54,438 bases of DNA from NCBI RefSeq assembly GCF_016908785.1, contig NZ_JAFBEO010000008.1, positions 1 to 54,438 on the forward strand, read 5' to 3'. Positions 1 to 10,857 of the stretch are shown piece by piece. Every line of letters begins with the position of its first letter. Position 1 is the stretch's first letter. Position numbers and translations under genes: made by a program. This DNA is from Weissella uvarum. GTDB lineage: Bacteria; Bacillota; Bacilli; Lactobacillales; Lactobacillaceae. The notes under the pieces were generated by a model. The model saw nothing but the letters and a program-made list of their open reading frames with translations, searched no databases and had not been told where the DNA came from.

Positions 1-58
1 CAATAGCGCCGAAAGTAGTTGGAGGATCTCTTCCTGCGAGGATAGGACGTCGCAATGC
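1..58 (+). rRNA. rrf: 5S ribosomal RNA, 3' end only (partial)
   Basis: The first ~58 bases match the 3' half of a Lactobacillales 5S rRNA: the GCCGAAAGTAGTTGGAGGAT block, a CCTGCGAG segment and the terminal GGACGTCGCAATGC. A terminator follows at once and no tRNA gene lies downstream, so this is the end of an rRNA operon read on the plus strand. The 5' half, 23S and 16S lie outside the window. The exact 3' end is estimated from family knowledge. Confidence 0.85.
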
Positions 59-68
59 GAACTAGAAA

Positions 69-93
69 GTCGTCAGTAATGACGGCTTTTTTT
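69..93 (+). terminator. Terminator of the upstream rRNA operon
   Basis: A 7-bp stem (69-75 with 80-86, one G.U pair) with loop GTAA is followed by seven T residues. It lies 11 nt after the 5S end, as expected for rRNA operon termination. Confidence 0.85.
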
Positions 94-164
94 GTACGAT
101 TCGTCCTGAATTCTAATATTTATAGAACAGAGTGAATAAATTATTGATATAATTGTCTTTAAGC

Positions 165-2230
<2,066 letters not shown>

Positions 2231-2242
2231 GTTAAGAATAAT

Positions 2243-2275
2243 AAAAGGCTCAAGTTTGTTTGAGCCTTTTATTTT
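2243..2275 (+). terminator. Rho-independent terminator after metG
   Basis: The stem AAAAGGCTCAA/TTGAGCCTTTT with a 6-nt loop (2254-2259) is followed by a T-rich tail. It starts 13 nt after the metG stop. Confidence 0.88.
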
Positions 2276-2307
2276 GCTCTGAAACTTTGGCAAGCAGGAG
2301 GATTTAA

Positions 2308-4464
2308 ATGGATATATTATTTGGCATGGTCGTCATTTTGATTGCGATAATTGTGGCTAATTTTTTATCACAATTAATGCCTAAAATTCCAAAAGCATTT
2401 TGGCAGATTTTAGGTGGAGTTATTTTGGCCTTGATCCCAGGTTCATTGCATCAAATTCGATTAGAACCAGATTTATTTCTAATGTTGGTGATTGCACCGC
2501 TTTTGTTCTATGAAGGACAACATACAAATGCGAGTGTACTATCTAAGAATTTTTCATCGATTATTCGCTTGGCTGGAGTTTTAGCTGTGTTAACGGTCGT
2601 GATTCTTGGATTTACGGAGCAATCATTACTACATTGGGTATTGCCATTAACAGTTGCGTTAGCGGCGATTGTAACACCAACTGATGCGACCGCATTGGAT
2701 TCGGTCACATCAGGTGTTGAAATGCCATCTGGAATTAAACGAGCTTTGAACTTGGAATCATTGTTTAATGATGCAAGTGGTCTAGTTATTTTGGAACTAG
2801 CCCTCTTGTGGTTAAATACGGGACATTTTTCATTTCTTTCTGGATTTAAAGAGTTCTTAGTGGCAGCCTTTGGTGGCGCCATTGTTGGATTAGTTCTAGG
2901 AATGTTTGTTGTATGGCTTCGTCAAAATCTGATTCGTTTTCAACTGGATGATTATACGGCACAAATTTTAATTCAAGTGATTAGCCCAATTGCTATTTAT
3001 TTAATTGCAGAACATTATTTGCATGTTTCTGGAATTATTGCGGTGGTAATTGCTGGGGTTGTGCATAACGAAGAGCGTTCTCGTCTACAATTTATTTCAG
3101 CTAAATTGAGTAATCTATCTAATCAAGTTTGGGAAATGATTTCGCAAGTATTAAATGGTATTGTTTTCGTCTTACTAGGACTAGAATTGGTGCGGGTTGT
3201 GCAGACCTTTATCCATACAACTGGAAATGGCTGGATTCCAATGGTAGGTGTTGGTATTCTGATGTACCTCATTATGTTGGCAGTTCGTTTTCTTTCGATG
3301 GCATTTTCACGGCGTGAAGATGTACAGCGTTTTATTGATAAAGGGGAACAAAAAAAAGATGCTTTTGTCTTTGCCATCGGTGGCGTACATGGGGCTATGA
3401 CGATGGCCATGGCGCTATCTTTGCCATATACCTTGAATAATGGAAACGCCTTTCCTTACCGTGATAATATTTTGTTAATCGCGACAGTCGTGATTATTCT
3501 AAGTTTGGTGGTACCTTTATTCGTACTACCAAGAGTGTTACCAGCGGTGGAACCTGAATTTGAAACGGAAGACTTTGATAAGGCACATCTTGAGATGATC
3601 AGCCAAGGAATGGATGCGGTCGAAGATTCATCGGCGGCGCCACAGGTTAAACAACAAGTAACGCGCCAACTACAAAGTCAACTTGGTTACGGGGAAGAAC
3701 AGTTGGATCGCGATGTTTGGGAACAAGCGGCGAACCGCATGCAGAAGGTGTCAAACCAAGCAGTCGAAGATGCCATGGATACTGATCAGTTATCAAGTGA
3801 TGCAGCGATGTTCTATCAACGAATGTCCCATAATTCACGTAATGGTGGTTGGCGTGGTTTGCAACACCGTGCGCGTGTTTTTTGGCATAAACTGGAACAA
3901 TTGCAAATGCATTGGGTTGATCAGCATGTATCATCAGAACGACGCAAGAAGCGTAAGCAAGCACGGATTGAAAAGTATATTCAACGTGAGCTTAAACACT
4001 TGAAGCATTTGCCCGCTGATCAGCAAGAGGCGGTTAAAGCACGAATTAATGAACAACGTGAATACTTGGCTTTGGATACGACTGAAGATGGTCGTAAGGA
4101 TTTGAAAAAGCTTAAGCAAAAGCAACGTGAACGTTGGTCAAGTGCCATGAAAGAAATTCAAAAAGTGGTTGATCCAGCTGTTGAAACAGATATCCAATCG
4201 ATTGAACAAGCAGGTGATGATCCTCGTCTAGCAGTCGCGATGCGGAACATGCAAATTAGGCAACAAAATGCAATCCAGAATTCTTTTGACTCGGATGTGG
4301 CCGAACAAGAAGTTATGATGGATGCGTTGCAAGCAGAATTGCAGTACATTCAAGATGGTCGCGAAAATGGTTCATTGAATTCAGGCTTGGCTAAAGCCCT
4401 TTACGATGAAGTTAATGCGGCACAATCACTGGTTTTGGCAATTGAAAAAGAAGAAGAAGAATAA
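2308..4464 (+). CDS. CPA1-family Na+/H+ antiporter with long cytoplasmic tail
   Basis: A membrane cation/proton exchanger of the NhaP/YjcE type, probably for pH and sodium homeostasis. Of its 718 aa, about the first 410 form 11-13 hydrophobic helices. They include the CPA signature PTDATALDS and the ion-site motif ESLFNDASG. The remaining ~300 residues are hydrophilic, highly charged and probably coiled-coil (runs of K/R/E/Q), much longer than the tail of a minimal NhaP. AGGAGG at 2297-2302 precedes the ATG. The gene sits between metG and tatD, which are adjacent in B. subtilis, so it is an insertion relative to that order. It has its own terminator. The exchanged ion (Na+, K+ or Li+) cannot be told from sequence. 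Confidence 0.9.
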   Translation: MDILFGMVVILIAIIVANFLSQLMPKIPKAFWQILGGVILALIPGSLHQIRLEPDLFLMLVIAPLLFYEGQHTNASVLSKNFSSIIRLAGVLAVLTVVILGFTEQSLLHWVLPLTVALAAIVTPTDATALDSVTSGVEMPSGIKRALNLESLFNDASGLVILELALLWLNTGHFSFLSGFKEFLVAAFGGAIVGLVLGMFVVWLRQNLIRFQLDDYTAQILIQVISPIAIYLIAEHYLHVSGIIAVVIAGVVHNEERSRLQFISAKLSNLSNQVWEMISQVLNGIVFVLLGLELVRVVQTFIHTTGNGWIPMVGVGILMYLIMLAVRFLSMAFSRREDVQRFIDKGEQKKDAFVFAIGGVHGAMTMAMALSLPYTLNNGNAFPYRDNILLIATVVIILSLVVPLFVLPRVLPAVEPEFETEDFDKAHLEMISQGMDAVEDSSAAPQVKQQVTRQLQSQLGYGEEQLDRDVWEQAANRMQKVSNQAVEDAMDTDQLSSDAAMFYQRMSHNSRNGGWRGLQHRARVFWHKLEQLQMHWVDQHVSSERRKKRKQARIEKYIQRELKHLKHLPADQQEAVKARINEQREYLALDTTEDGRKDLKKLKQKQRERWSSAMKEIQKVVDPAVETDIQSIEQAGDDPRLAVAMRNMQIRQQNAIQNSFDSDVAEQEVMMDALQAELQYIQDGRENGSLNSGLAKALYDEVNAAQSLVLAIEKEEEE

Positions 4465-4480
4465 GGTTGCAACAACCCCG

Positions 4481-4514
4481 GGAGCGCTATGTTAAATAGC
4501 GTTCTCTTTATTTT
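4481..4514 (+). terminator. Terminator after the Na+/H+ antiporter gene
   Basis: A stem-loop (4481-4490 with 4496-4505, with G.U pairs, loop GTTAA) is followed by a T-rich stretch. Confidence 0.75.
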
Positions 4515-4524
4515 AAGGGATAGG

Positions 4525-4553
4525 TTAAGTCAGCCCATATTTTTTGGTATGAT
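4525..4553 (+). promoter_or_regulatory. Promoter for tatD-rnmV-rsmA
   Basis: TTAAGT at 4525-4530 and TATGAT at 4548-4553 have a 17-nt spacer. The -10 box ends about 41 nt before the tatD start. Confidence 0.6.
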
Positions 4554-4594
4554 AGAGGTACTTAACACTGAAATGAACATTAAAGAGGCAAAGT

Positions 4595-5398
4595 ATGGCA
4601 ATTTATGATCCGTCAAAGCGTCCAAGCGATGCTTATGACACACACACACATTTAAATGAAGATGAGTTTTTAGAAGACGTTCCAGCTTATTGGGCGCGTG
4701 CTCGTGAGTATCGTATTATGGAAATGAATGTGGTTGGTTATAATCACATTGGAAACGCACGTGCTGTGGAAATGGCCCACGAATTAGAAGGTGTTCATGC
4801 GATTGTGGGCTTCCAACCTGAAGATGTCCGTGAATTTAATGAGCAAGAATTAGCCATTTTACGGGACCAATTAAACGATGATAAAGTTGTTGGCTTGGGT
4901 GAAATGGGCTTGGACTATCATTGGGATGAAAATCCAAGTGTAGAAGTTCAAAAAGCGGCTTTTGGGGCACAATTAGACTTAGCGCGTGAAACAAACAAGC
5001 CAGTAACAGTTCATTCACGTGATGCTTTTGATGACGTTTATGAAATGTTAAAAGCACATCATGTTGAAGAATTTGGTGGGGTGATGCACTCATTTACTGG
5101 CGGACCAGAAGAAGTACAACGCTTTTTAGATTTGGGAATGTATATTGGCTTTTCTGGGATGGTAACTTTCAAGAAGTCTGATGATATTAAGGCAGCTTTG
5201 CAAGTTGTACCGCTTGATCGGATTGTGGTTGAGACGGATGCGCCTTTCTTAGCCCCAACGCCAATGCGTGGTAAAATGAACGAACCAATGTTTACACACT
5301 ATACCCTTGAAAATATGGCGGAACAATTGGGAATGTCATACAATGAGTTAGCCCAAATTACGACTGAAAATGCTCATCGGCTTTGGTTGGAGCGTTAA
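4595..5398 (+). CDS. tatD: TatD-family metal-dependent DNase
   Basis: A cytoplasmic TIM-barrel hydrolase of the TatD/YabD family (3'-5' exonuclease or deoxyribonuclease, linked to DNA repair). At 267 aa it is of usual length. Metal ligands are recognisable: HTH at about residues 17-19, the Glu of GLGEMGLDYHWD near 98-109, His in HSRDAF, His in MHSFTGG, and the Asp of ETDAPFLAP. It is the first gene of a compact operon: rnmV begins 3 nt after its stop and rsmA overlaps rnmV. The tatD-rnmV-rsmA order is conserved across Firmicutes. The ATG at 4595 follows AGAGG. Confidence 0.93.
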   Translation: MAIYDPSKRPSDAYDTHTHLNEDEFLEDVPAYWARAREYRIMEMNVVGYNHIGNARAVEMAHELEGVHAIVGFQPEDVREFNEQELAILRDQLNDDKVVGLGEMGLDYHWDENPSVEVQKAAFGAQLDLARETNKPVTVHSRDAFDDVYEMLKAHHVEEFGGVMHSFTGGPEEVQRFLDLGMYIGFSGMVTFKKSDDIKAALQVVPLDRIVVETDAPFLAPTPMRGKMNEPMFTHYTLENMAEQLGMSYNELAQITTENAHRLWLER

Positions 5399-5401
5399 TT
5401 A

Positions 5402-5965
5402 ATGTCAAAGATTCAAGAAGTCATAGTTGTGGAAGGCAAAGCGGATACGCAAGCTGTTCAACATGCAGTAGATGCCGATACATTAGAGACGAATGGATCA
5501 GCGTTAAGTGCTGATACTATTGCAGCCATTCAATCAGCTGCTCAGCAACGTGGTGTCATTGTTTTTACAGATCCTGATTTTAATGGGGAACGATTGCGAC
5601 AATTAATCACGCAAGCGGTACCAGATGCCAAGCATGCCTTTCTGACAAAGGATGAAGCGGGGCGCCAAATCAAGCACCACAGTTTGGGGATTGAGTATGC
5701 GGACCGTGCAACCATTCAAAAGGCGTTAGCTGATGTTGTGACGGTTACTGATCAGCAGACAACTTCAGATGTGACGAGGCAAGCTTTATTAAAGCTCGGT
5801 TTATTAGCTGGTCCGCAAGCGGCTCAATTACGCCAGCAAGTCTCGGAAAAATTAAAGCTAGGGTATGTCAATGGTAAGCAGTTTTTAAAGCGACTCCAAA
5901 TGTTTGGTGTTAACCAAGCGACCTTAGAAAAGACAATTCAAGAAATAAAAGAGGAAAATGCATGA
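5402..5965 (+). CDS. rnmV: Ribonuclease M5
   Basis: A TOPRIM nuclease that performs the final double cut maturing 5S rRNA from its precursor in Gram-positive bacteria. The 187-aa protein opens with the TOPRIM glutamate motif [11 protein letters not shown] and has the acidic [12 protein letters not shown] motif near residues 56-67, followed by the small C-terminal RNase M5 domain. It overlaps rsmA by 4 nt (ATGA), so the two are probably translationally coupled. Both neighbours act on rRNA, and the window begins with a 5S gene that would be its substrate. Confidence 0.95.
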   Translation: MSKIQEVIVVEGKADTQAVQHAVDADTLETNGSALSADTIAAIQSAAQQRGVIVFTDPDFNGERLRQLITQAVPDAKHAFLTKDEAGRQIKHHSLGIEYADRATIQKALADVVTVTDQQTTSDVTRQALLKLGLLAGPQAAQLRQQVSEKLKLGYVNGKQFLKRLQMFGVNQATLEKTIQEIKEENA

Positions 5966-6858
5966 CAGATGTACCAGATATTGCAACGCCCGTCCGGACG
6001 CAAGCAATTATGAATCAGTATGGTATTAATACGAAAAAATCTTTGGGGCAAAACTTCCTAACTGATATCAATATTCTAAAAAATATTGTAGCGGCTGGGG
6101 ATGTCCAACCAACTGATAATGTCATTGAAATTGGACCTGGAATTGGTGCACTAACAGAGCAATTAGCTCGGCAAGCCAAACAGGTAGTCGCTTTTGAAAT
6201 TGACGAACGACTAATTCCCGTTTTAGACCATACGATGTCGCCATATGACAATGTCAAAATTGTTAATCAAGACATTTTAAATGTTAACTTGGCCGAAGAA
6301 ATTCAAGCTAATTTTGATGATCCTGATGCGCCGCTTAAATTGGTGGCTAATTTACCATATTACATTACAACGCCAATTTTGATGCAGGTGCTTCAATCTG
6401 GCATCGCTTTTGATGATATTGTTGTGATGATGCAAAAGGAAGTGGCCGATCGTTTGTCTGCTGAGACAGGGACCAAAGATTATGGTGCACTAACCTTAGC
6501 GGTCAATTATCGGATGCAAGCTCATTTGGCATTTAATGTTTCACGAACAGCCTTTGTGCCTAACCCGAATGTGGATTCGGCGATCGTGACGTTAACGCCA
6601 CGTGAGCCATTAAAGGTGCAGCCTAAAGATGAAAAGAAGCTCTTCCAGCTCTTTAAAATCGGATTTGCGATGCGGCGTAAGACTTTATGGAATAATTTGA
6701 TTACTGCATTTGGTAAAGATGACACTATGAAGGAAAAACTTACAAATGCATTAGAATCCGCAGATATTAGTCCAAAAATTCGGGCTGAAAAATTAACCCT
6801 TGAGGACTTTATTCGTTTGCACAATGCCCTATTTGACGCGGGCGTGTATAACGTCTAA
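5962..6858 (+). CDS. rsmA: 16S rRNA dimethyladenosine transferase
   Basis: The KsgA methyltransferase dimethylates two adjacent adenines (A1518 and A1519 in E. coli numbering) in the 3' hairpin of 16S rRNA during 30S assembly. Its 298 aa include the SAM-binding motif [12 protein letters not shown], the adenine-binding [11 protein letters not shown] motif and the C-terminal helical RNA-binding domain. The entry motif LGQNFLTD lies near residue 29. It is coupled to rnmV by an ATGA overlap. A weak AT-rich stem-loop overlaps its stop codon. Confidence 0.97.
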   Translation: MTDVPDIATPVRTQAIMNQYGINTKKSLGQNFLTDINILKNIVAAGDVQPTDNVIEIGPGIGALTEQLARQAKQVVAFEIDERLIPVLDHTMSPYDNVKIVNQDILNVNLAEEIQANFDDPDAPLKLVANLPYYITTPILMQVLQSGIAFDDIVVMMQKEVADRLSAETGTKDYGALTLAVNYRMQAHLAFNVSRTAFVPNPNVDSAIVTLTPREPLKVQPKDEKKLFQLFKIGFAMRRKTLWNNLITAFGKDDTMKEKLTNALESADISPKIRAEKLTLEDFIRLHNALFDAGVYNV

Positions 6859-6885
6859 AATAATGAGATAATCTCCAATTATTTT
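6857..6885 (+). terminator. Weak terminator-like stem-loop after rsmA
   Basis: AAAATAAT and ATTATTTT arms enclose a GAGA/TCTC inner stem. Only four T residues end the stem, so termination is probably partial. The left arm overlaps the rsmA stop codon. Confidence 0.45.
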
Positions 6886-6930
6886 GTAAAATTACAATAA
6901 ATTATATATTTTGAAAGAAGGTACACACAC

Positions 6931-8298
6931 ATGGATTCCGGTCCGTCTATAATTATTAATCTGATTGTTATTGTTGTCATTTTGGCATTAGCAGTATTGT
7001 TTACATTAACAGAGTATTCACTGGTAAAGGTACGTCCAAGTGCCTTGAAGGCGATGCAAGCTGATCGTAAGGAGCCATCACCAAAGATTGATCGTGCTCT
7101 TTACATGCTCGATCATTTAACTGAATATCTTTCAACTGCGCAAGTTGGAATTACTTTGACATCACTTATCTTAGGTTGGTTAGGTGAAGGGTTTATTGCG
7201 GGCTTAATTTTGAGTACGCATCTTTTGCCACCTGAGTTTGCGCACAGCATTGCCTCAATTGCTGCAATTCTGTTGTTTACGTTTATTCACGCGGTCTTTA
7301 CTGACTTGGTGCCTAAGAATATTGCCATTGATGATCCAACAAATGTTTTGCTTAAGATTGAACGCCCCGTGCGCTTTTTCCACGTAGTCTTTTATCCAAT
7401 GATTTGGTTATTTGATCGTACAGCGGCCTGGGTTACAAAGATTTTGGGTTATAATTCTCATCCTGATGAAGACATCTATTCACAAGCTGAAATTGTCTCA
7501 TTATCAAAGGATGCGGCTCAAGCTGGTGAGATTGATGAAGACGACTTACGCTATATGAAGCGTGCCTTTGAAATGAATGATAAAGTTGCGGGCGATATTA
7601 TGATTGATCGGACGCAACTAGATGTGATTGATGTGACACAAACTATTCGTGATGGGTTAAACATGTATTTGGAAACCAAGCATTCACGAATTCCAGTTGT
7701 TGCCAACAATGATAAAGATAAAATTTTAGGCTATATTTATTCATACGATTTGGTGCGTCAAGGTCGGATTGATATGGATGCACCGGTTCGAACGATTCTC
7801 CGGAACTTGCCAAATATCTCTGAGGATCAACCAATTACTGAAATTCTACAAGAAATGATTGATCATCGGGTACCAATGGTTGTTGTTAAGGATGAGTACG
7901 GTGGAACATCTGGAATTGTTACGGATAAAGATATCTATGAAGAATTGTTTGGAACAGTTCGTGATGAAATTGATGACACGATTGATGATTTAATTACTAA
8001 GATTCGATCTGACGATGATGGAAATATGCATTATCGCGTGTCAGGTAAATTGAACCTTGATGATTTTGAACGTTATTTCCATGAAAATATTGCGTCATTC
8101 GAAGATTCAGAAAAGGTCACGCTAACAGGATACATGTTGGATAATTTCCCAAATCTGGTCGTCAATGAACCAAATCAAGTTGCCAATTTTGAAATTACGG
8201 CCTTAGACTTTAAGGATGCTTATATTAATTACTTTGAGGTAACTGAGTATCCGTTAACTGAAGATAATGCTGATGAAGTAGAAGTTGAAGAAGATTAA
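6931..8298 (+). CDS. CNNM/CorC-type hemolysin-family membrane protein (copy 1)
   Basis: A membrane protein of the HlyC/CorC/CNNM group, proposed to act in Mg2+ or other divalent-cation efflux. The 455 aa comprise an N-terminal DUF21 transmembrane domain (about 1-190), a CBS pair (about 215-345, with DEYGGTSGIVTDKDIYEELFG) and a C-terminal CorC_HlyC domain (about 365-445). GAAAGAAGG precedes the ATG. A close paralog follows 48 nt downstream in the same direction, so the pair is a tandem duplication and probably co-transcribed. The hemolysin name is historical; nothing here indicates a toxin. Confidence 0.92.
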   Translation: MDSGPSIIINLIVIVVILALAVLFTLTEYSLVKVRPSALKAMQADRKEPSPKIDRALYMLDHLTEYLSTAQVGITLTSLILGWLGEGFIAGLILSTHLLPPEFAHSIASIAAILLFTFIHAVFTDLVPKNIAIDDPTNVLLKIERPVRFFHVVFYPMIWLFDRTAAWVTKILGYNSHPDEDIYSQAEIVSLSKDAAQAGEIDEDDLRYMKRAFEMNDKVAGDIMIDRTQLDVIDVTQTIRDGLNMYLETKHSRIPVVANNDKDKILGYIYSYDLVRQGRIDMDAPVRTILRNLPNISEDQPITEILQEMIDHRVPMVVVKDEYGGTSGIVTDKDIYEELFGTVRDEIDDTIDDLITKIRSDDDGNMHYRVSGKLNLDDFERYFHENIASFEDSEKVTLTGYMLDNFPNLVVNEPNQVANFEITALDFKDAYINYFEVTEYPLTEDNADEVEVEED

Positions 8299-8346
8299 AA
8301 ACGCTGCTTGTTTAATAACGGTTATTAAAGAAAGAAGGAAAAATAA

Positions 8347-9708
8347 TTGACTACTGTACAGCTGTGGCTTTCATTATTAATTATTATTCTGGTACTCGTT
8401 TTTGCAGCTATCTTTGTGGCAGCAGAATTCGCATTGGTTAAAGTTAGACGTAGTACTTTAGAAGAGATGCAAAATGAACGTGATAAGCCATCACGTAAAA
8501 TTAATCGCACCATCTATATGGTCGATAATTTAAATGAATATTTGTCAACGACACAAGTTGGAATCACATTGTCTGGGCTATTGCTTGGATTTATGGGGGA
8601 ATCAACTGTGGCGCACTTGTTGTTGAAGATGGGTATCATTCAAGAAATGACCGGTCCTAGTGCTGGAGTGATAGCTTCTGTAATTGCTTTGGTCCTTTTG
8701 ACATATGTTGAAGTGGTGTTTACTGAGTTAGTGCCAAAGAATGTCTCAATTGAATTTCCGGTGAAAGTCGGTTTGGCAGTTTCAGGACCGCTTCACTTTT
8801 TCCACATTATCTTCTATCCATTTGTTTGGTTGTTGAATGTATCGGCAAATGGGGTTACCCATGTGCTGGGACTAAAGACGGCATCTGAAGATAGTGATGT
8901 TTACTCAGAAGCAGAAATTTTGAGTTTGTCACGAAACGCAGCGCAACAAGGACAATTGCAAGATGAAGATTACTTATTGATGCAACGTGCGTTTGAAATG
9001 AATGATAAAAACGTTGTTGATATCATGATTGATCGGACGCAAATGGAAGTTGTTGATATTAATACGACGATTAAAGAAGCCGTGCAAGTTTACTTTAAAA
9101 CAAAGTACTCACGTCTTCCGGTTGTTGCGGACAATGATAAAGACAAAGTTTTGGGCTACATTTTCAATTATGATTTGATGCGCCAAGCAGCGGCTGATGA
9201 TACACCATCAGTGCGCAAGATTCTGCGGCAAATGCCAACTGTACCTGAAAGTATGCCAATCCAAGATGCTCTTCAAGAAATGATTGATAAGCGAACACCA
9301 ATGGTTGTCGTAAAGGACGAATATGGTGGAACGTCTGGAATCGTTACTGATAAGGATATTTATGAAGAGCTCTTTGGTACAGTGCGCGATGAAGTTGATG
9401 ATGTTGCCGATAATCTCGTTGAAAAATTAGGTTCCGACGATGAGGGGATTATGCATTATCGTGTCTCTGGAAAAATGACTTTGTATGATTTTGAACGCTA
9501 TTTCAAGACCGAATTAAAGGAATTTGACCGTTCTGATATGGTAACACTCACAGGATATATGCTTGATAACAATCCAAATGCGCGAGCTGGTAGTGAAATG
9601 CAAGTGGGTCCATTCCACTTTAAGGCATTGCACTATAAGGACGCTTACATTAGTGATTTTGAAGTTACAAAAATTCCTGAGTCAAAAGTTGAGCCAACAC
9701 AAAATTAA
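8347..9708 (+). CDS. CNNM/CorC-type hemolysin-family membrane protein (copy 2)
   Basis: Same architecture as the preceding gene: DUF21 membrane domain, CBS pair and CorC_HlyC domain in 453 aa. Identity by eye is high in the CBS region; both copies carry MVVVKDEYGGTSGIVTDKD. The likely start is a TTG at 8347 with AAGAAGG at 8331-8337 upstream, and the first residues (TTVQLWLSLLIIILVLVFAAIFVAAEFALVK in the family position) align with copy 1. A TTG start may lower its translation relative to copy 1. A long terminator hairpin follows. The two copies may form a heterodimer or serve different ions; sequence alone does not decide. Confidence 0.9.
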   Translation: MTTVQLWLSLLIIILVLVFAAIFVAAEFALVKVRRSTLEEMQNERDKPSRKINRTIYMVDNLNEYLSTTQVGITLSGLLLGFMGESTVAHLLLKMGIIQEMTGPSAGVIASVIALVLLTYVEVVFTELVPKNVSIEFPVKVGLAVSGPLHFFHIIFYPFVWLLNVSANGVTHVLGLKTASEDSDVYSEAEILSLSRNAAQQGQLQDEDYLLMQRAFEMNDKNVVDIMIDRTQMEVVDINTTIKEAVQVYFKTKYSRLPVVADNDKDKVLGYIFNYDLMRQAAADDTPSVRKILRQMPTVPESMPIQDALQEMIDKRTPMVVVKDEYGGTSGIVTDKDIYEELFGTVRDEVDDVADNLVEKLGSDDEGIMHYRVSGKMTLYDFERYFKTELKEFDRSDMVTLTGYMLDNNPNARAGSEMQVGPFHFKALHYKDAYISDFEVTKIPESKVEPTQN

Positions 9709-9716
9709 ATAAAGAG

Positions 9717-9791
9717 ACCACTCATGAAAATATGATGCGGCTTAAAGTTAAACGAACTTTTTGGTGCATGATGTAGCGAGTGGTTTTTTTG
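9717..9791 (+). terminator. Terminator after the CNNM/CorC pair
   Basis: The outer stem ACCACTC (9717-9723) pairs with GAGTGGT (9778-9784) and leads into a T7 run. The 54-nt interior holds a further AAAGTT/AACTTT hairpin, unusually large for a simple terminator. Confidence 0.75.
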
Positions 9792-9810
9792 TATAAAAAA
9801 TAAAATATTA

Positions 9811-9845
9811 AAAAATGCCCATTTCACTTTTTCAGCGAAATGGGC
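9811..9845 (-). terminator. Terminator of veg (minus strand)
   Basis: A perfect 9-bp stem (9817-9825 with 9837-9845) is followed, on the minus strand, by a T run (A residues at 9811-9815 on plus). Confidence 0.85.
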
Positions 9846-9892
9846 TTTAGTATAATAAAACAAAAGCAAAACTAGGCGAAGAATCAACTAGT

Positions 9893-10138
9893 TTATGCTG
9901 GTGTATCCTTAAAATTAATTTCAATATTTTCAGTTAAAACATCAGTATAACTAAATGATGCCCGGTCAAATTCATGCCCTTCCTGCTCTAAGTCCAAGAC
10001 AAAGACAGCGGGGAAAGTTTCACGGACGACTGCTTTATGTTCAACAGTTCGATGACGACTCTCGTGAGTGATCAAGACTACGTCTTCTCCGAGATGACGA
10101 TCAAGGTTCTGCTTAATTTCTGCTAATGTTGCAGGCAT
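9893..10138 (-). CDS. veg: Veg family protein
   Basis: An 81-aa protein of the Veg/DUF1021 family: it begins MPATLAEIKQNLDRHLGEDV and contains VFVLDLEQEGHEF and SYTDVLTE, the conserved Veg blocks. In B. subtilis Veg is abundant and affects biofilm formation. It also lies downstream of ksgA there, so synteny supports the call. Here it is inverted relative to rsmA and the CNNM genes. GAAAGGAAGTG lies just upstream of the ATG. No catalytic motif is visible; the fold is a small SH3-like barrel by family knowledge. Confidence 0.88.
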   Translation of the reverse strand: MPATLAEIKQNLDRHLGEDVVLITHESRHRTVEHKAVVRETFPAVFVLDLEQEGHEFDRASFSYTDVLTENIEINFKDTPA

Positions 10139-10300
10139 AGAAACACTTCCTTTCGCGAGTCACACTCGCAATCTCTCGACAAATGAAATCGAGACTAGTT
10201 CAGCCTGAAATTATGTACAACAAGCTCGTTTTTCATTTTACCATATTTATGGCATTTTTGGAAGAAAATAATTTTCAGAACAAAAGTTTACTTTTTGCAC

Positions 10301-10331
10301 TTTGCGGTATGTTTATATTTTGCGGTATGAT
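10301..10331 (+). promoter_or_regulatory. Promoter of the dCMP deaminase-thyA-LCP genes with direct repeat
   Basis: The probable -10 is TATGAT (10326-10331) and the -35 TTGCGG (10302-10307), with an 18-nt spacer. TTTGCGGTATG occurs twice, at 10301-10311 and 10319-10329, an 18-nt period. One copy covers the -35 box and the other the -10 box. Confidence 0.5.
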
Positions 10332-10362
10332 AGTACTAATGTAATTTTGGATTGGAGAGCTT

Positions 10363-10845
10363 ATGACTGAAGAACGTGTATCATGGCCTAAATATTTTAT
10401 GTTGCAAGCTGTGATGATGGCTTCGCGTGGAACTTGTACGCGTTTACAGGTAGGTGCAGTAGTGGTCAAGCAAGGGCGAATCATTGCGAGTGGTTATAAT
10501 GGATCAGTGGCGGGCACCCCCCATTGTGAGGATGTCGGCGACTTAATGGTCGATGGCCATTGTATTCGTGCTGTTCATGCTGAACAAAACGCACTTATGC
10601 AGATGGCTAAAATGGGCATTGCTTCTGATGGAGCCGAAATTTATGTCACTGATTTTCCATGTGTATATTGCACGAAGTTGTTATTACAAGCAGGCATTAA
10701 AAAAATTAATTACCTTAGAAATTATCGAAATGATGATTTTGCAATGGAGTTGATTGATGAAAAACAAGTCGAACTAGAACAGGTTGAAATTAGCGCTTCG
10801 GATGTTGAAAAAATGCATTTTGAACGTTACATCACGAGTGATTAG
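10363..10845 (+). CDS. dCMP deaminase (ComEB-like)
   Basis: A zinc-dependent deaminase converting dCMP to dUMP, the substrate of thymidylate synthase. The 160-aa protein shows the cytidine/deoxycytidylate deaminase signature: HAEQNAL (zinc His and catalytic Glu) at about residues 70-76 and PCVYCTK (two zinc Cys) at about 101-107. It also has N-terminal GTCTRLQVGAVVV and GYNG motifs. thyA starts 12 nt after its stop, so the two steps dCMP to dUMP to dTMP are encoded together. It resembles ComEB of B. subtilis, but no comE genes are nearby, so the metabolic role is preferred. Confidence 0.92.
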   Translation: MTEERVSWPKYFMLQAVMMASRGTCTRLQVGAVVVKQGRIIASGYNGSVAGTPHCEDVGDLMVDGHCIRAVHAEQNALMQMAKMGIASDGAEIYVTDFPCVYCTKLLLQAGIKKINYLRNYRNDDFAMELIDEKQVELEQVEISASDVEKMHFERYITSD

Positions 10846-10857
10846 GAGATAGATGAG

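Noticed and set aside
3647-4003. Open frames on both strands inside the antiporter tail
   Set aside because: They overlap a well-supported gene, lack ribosome binding sites and look like shadow frames of the charged coiled-coil region.
10363-10845. Competence protein ComEB as primary function
   Set aside because: The family name comes from a comE operon, but comEA and comEC are absent; direct linkage to thyA supports dCMP deamination.
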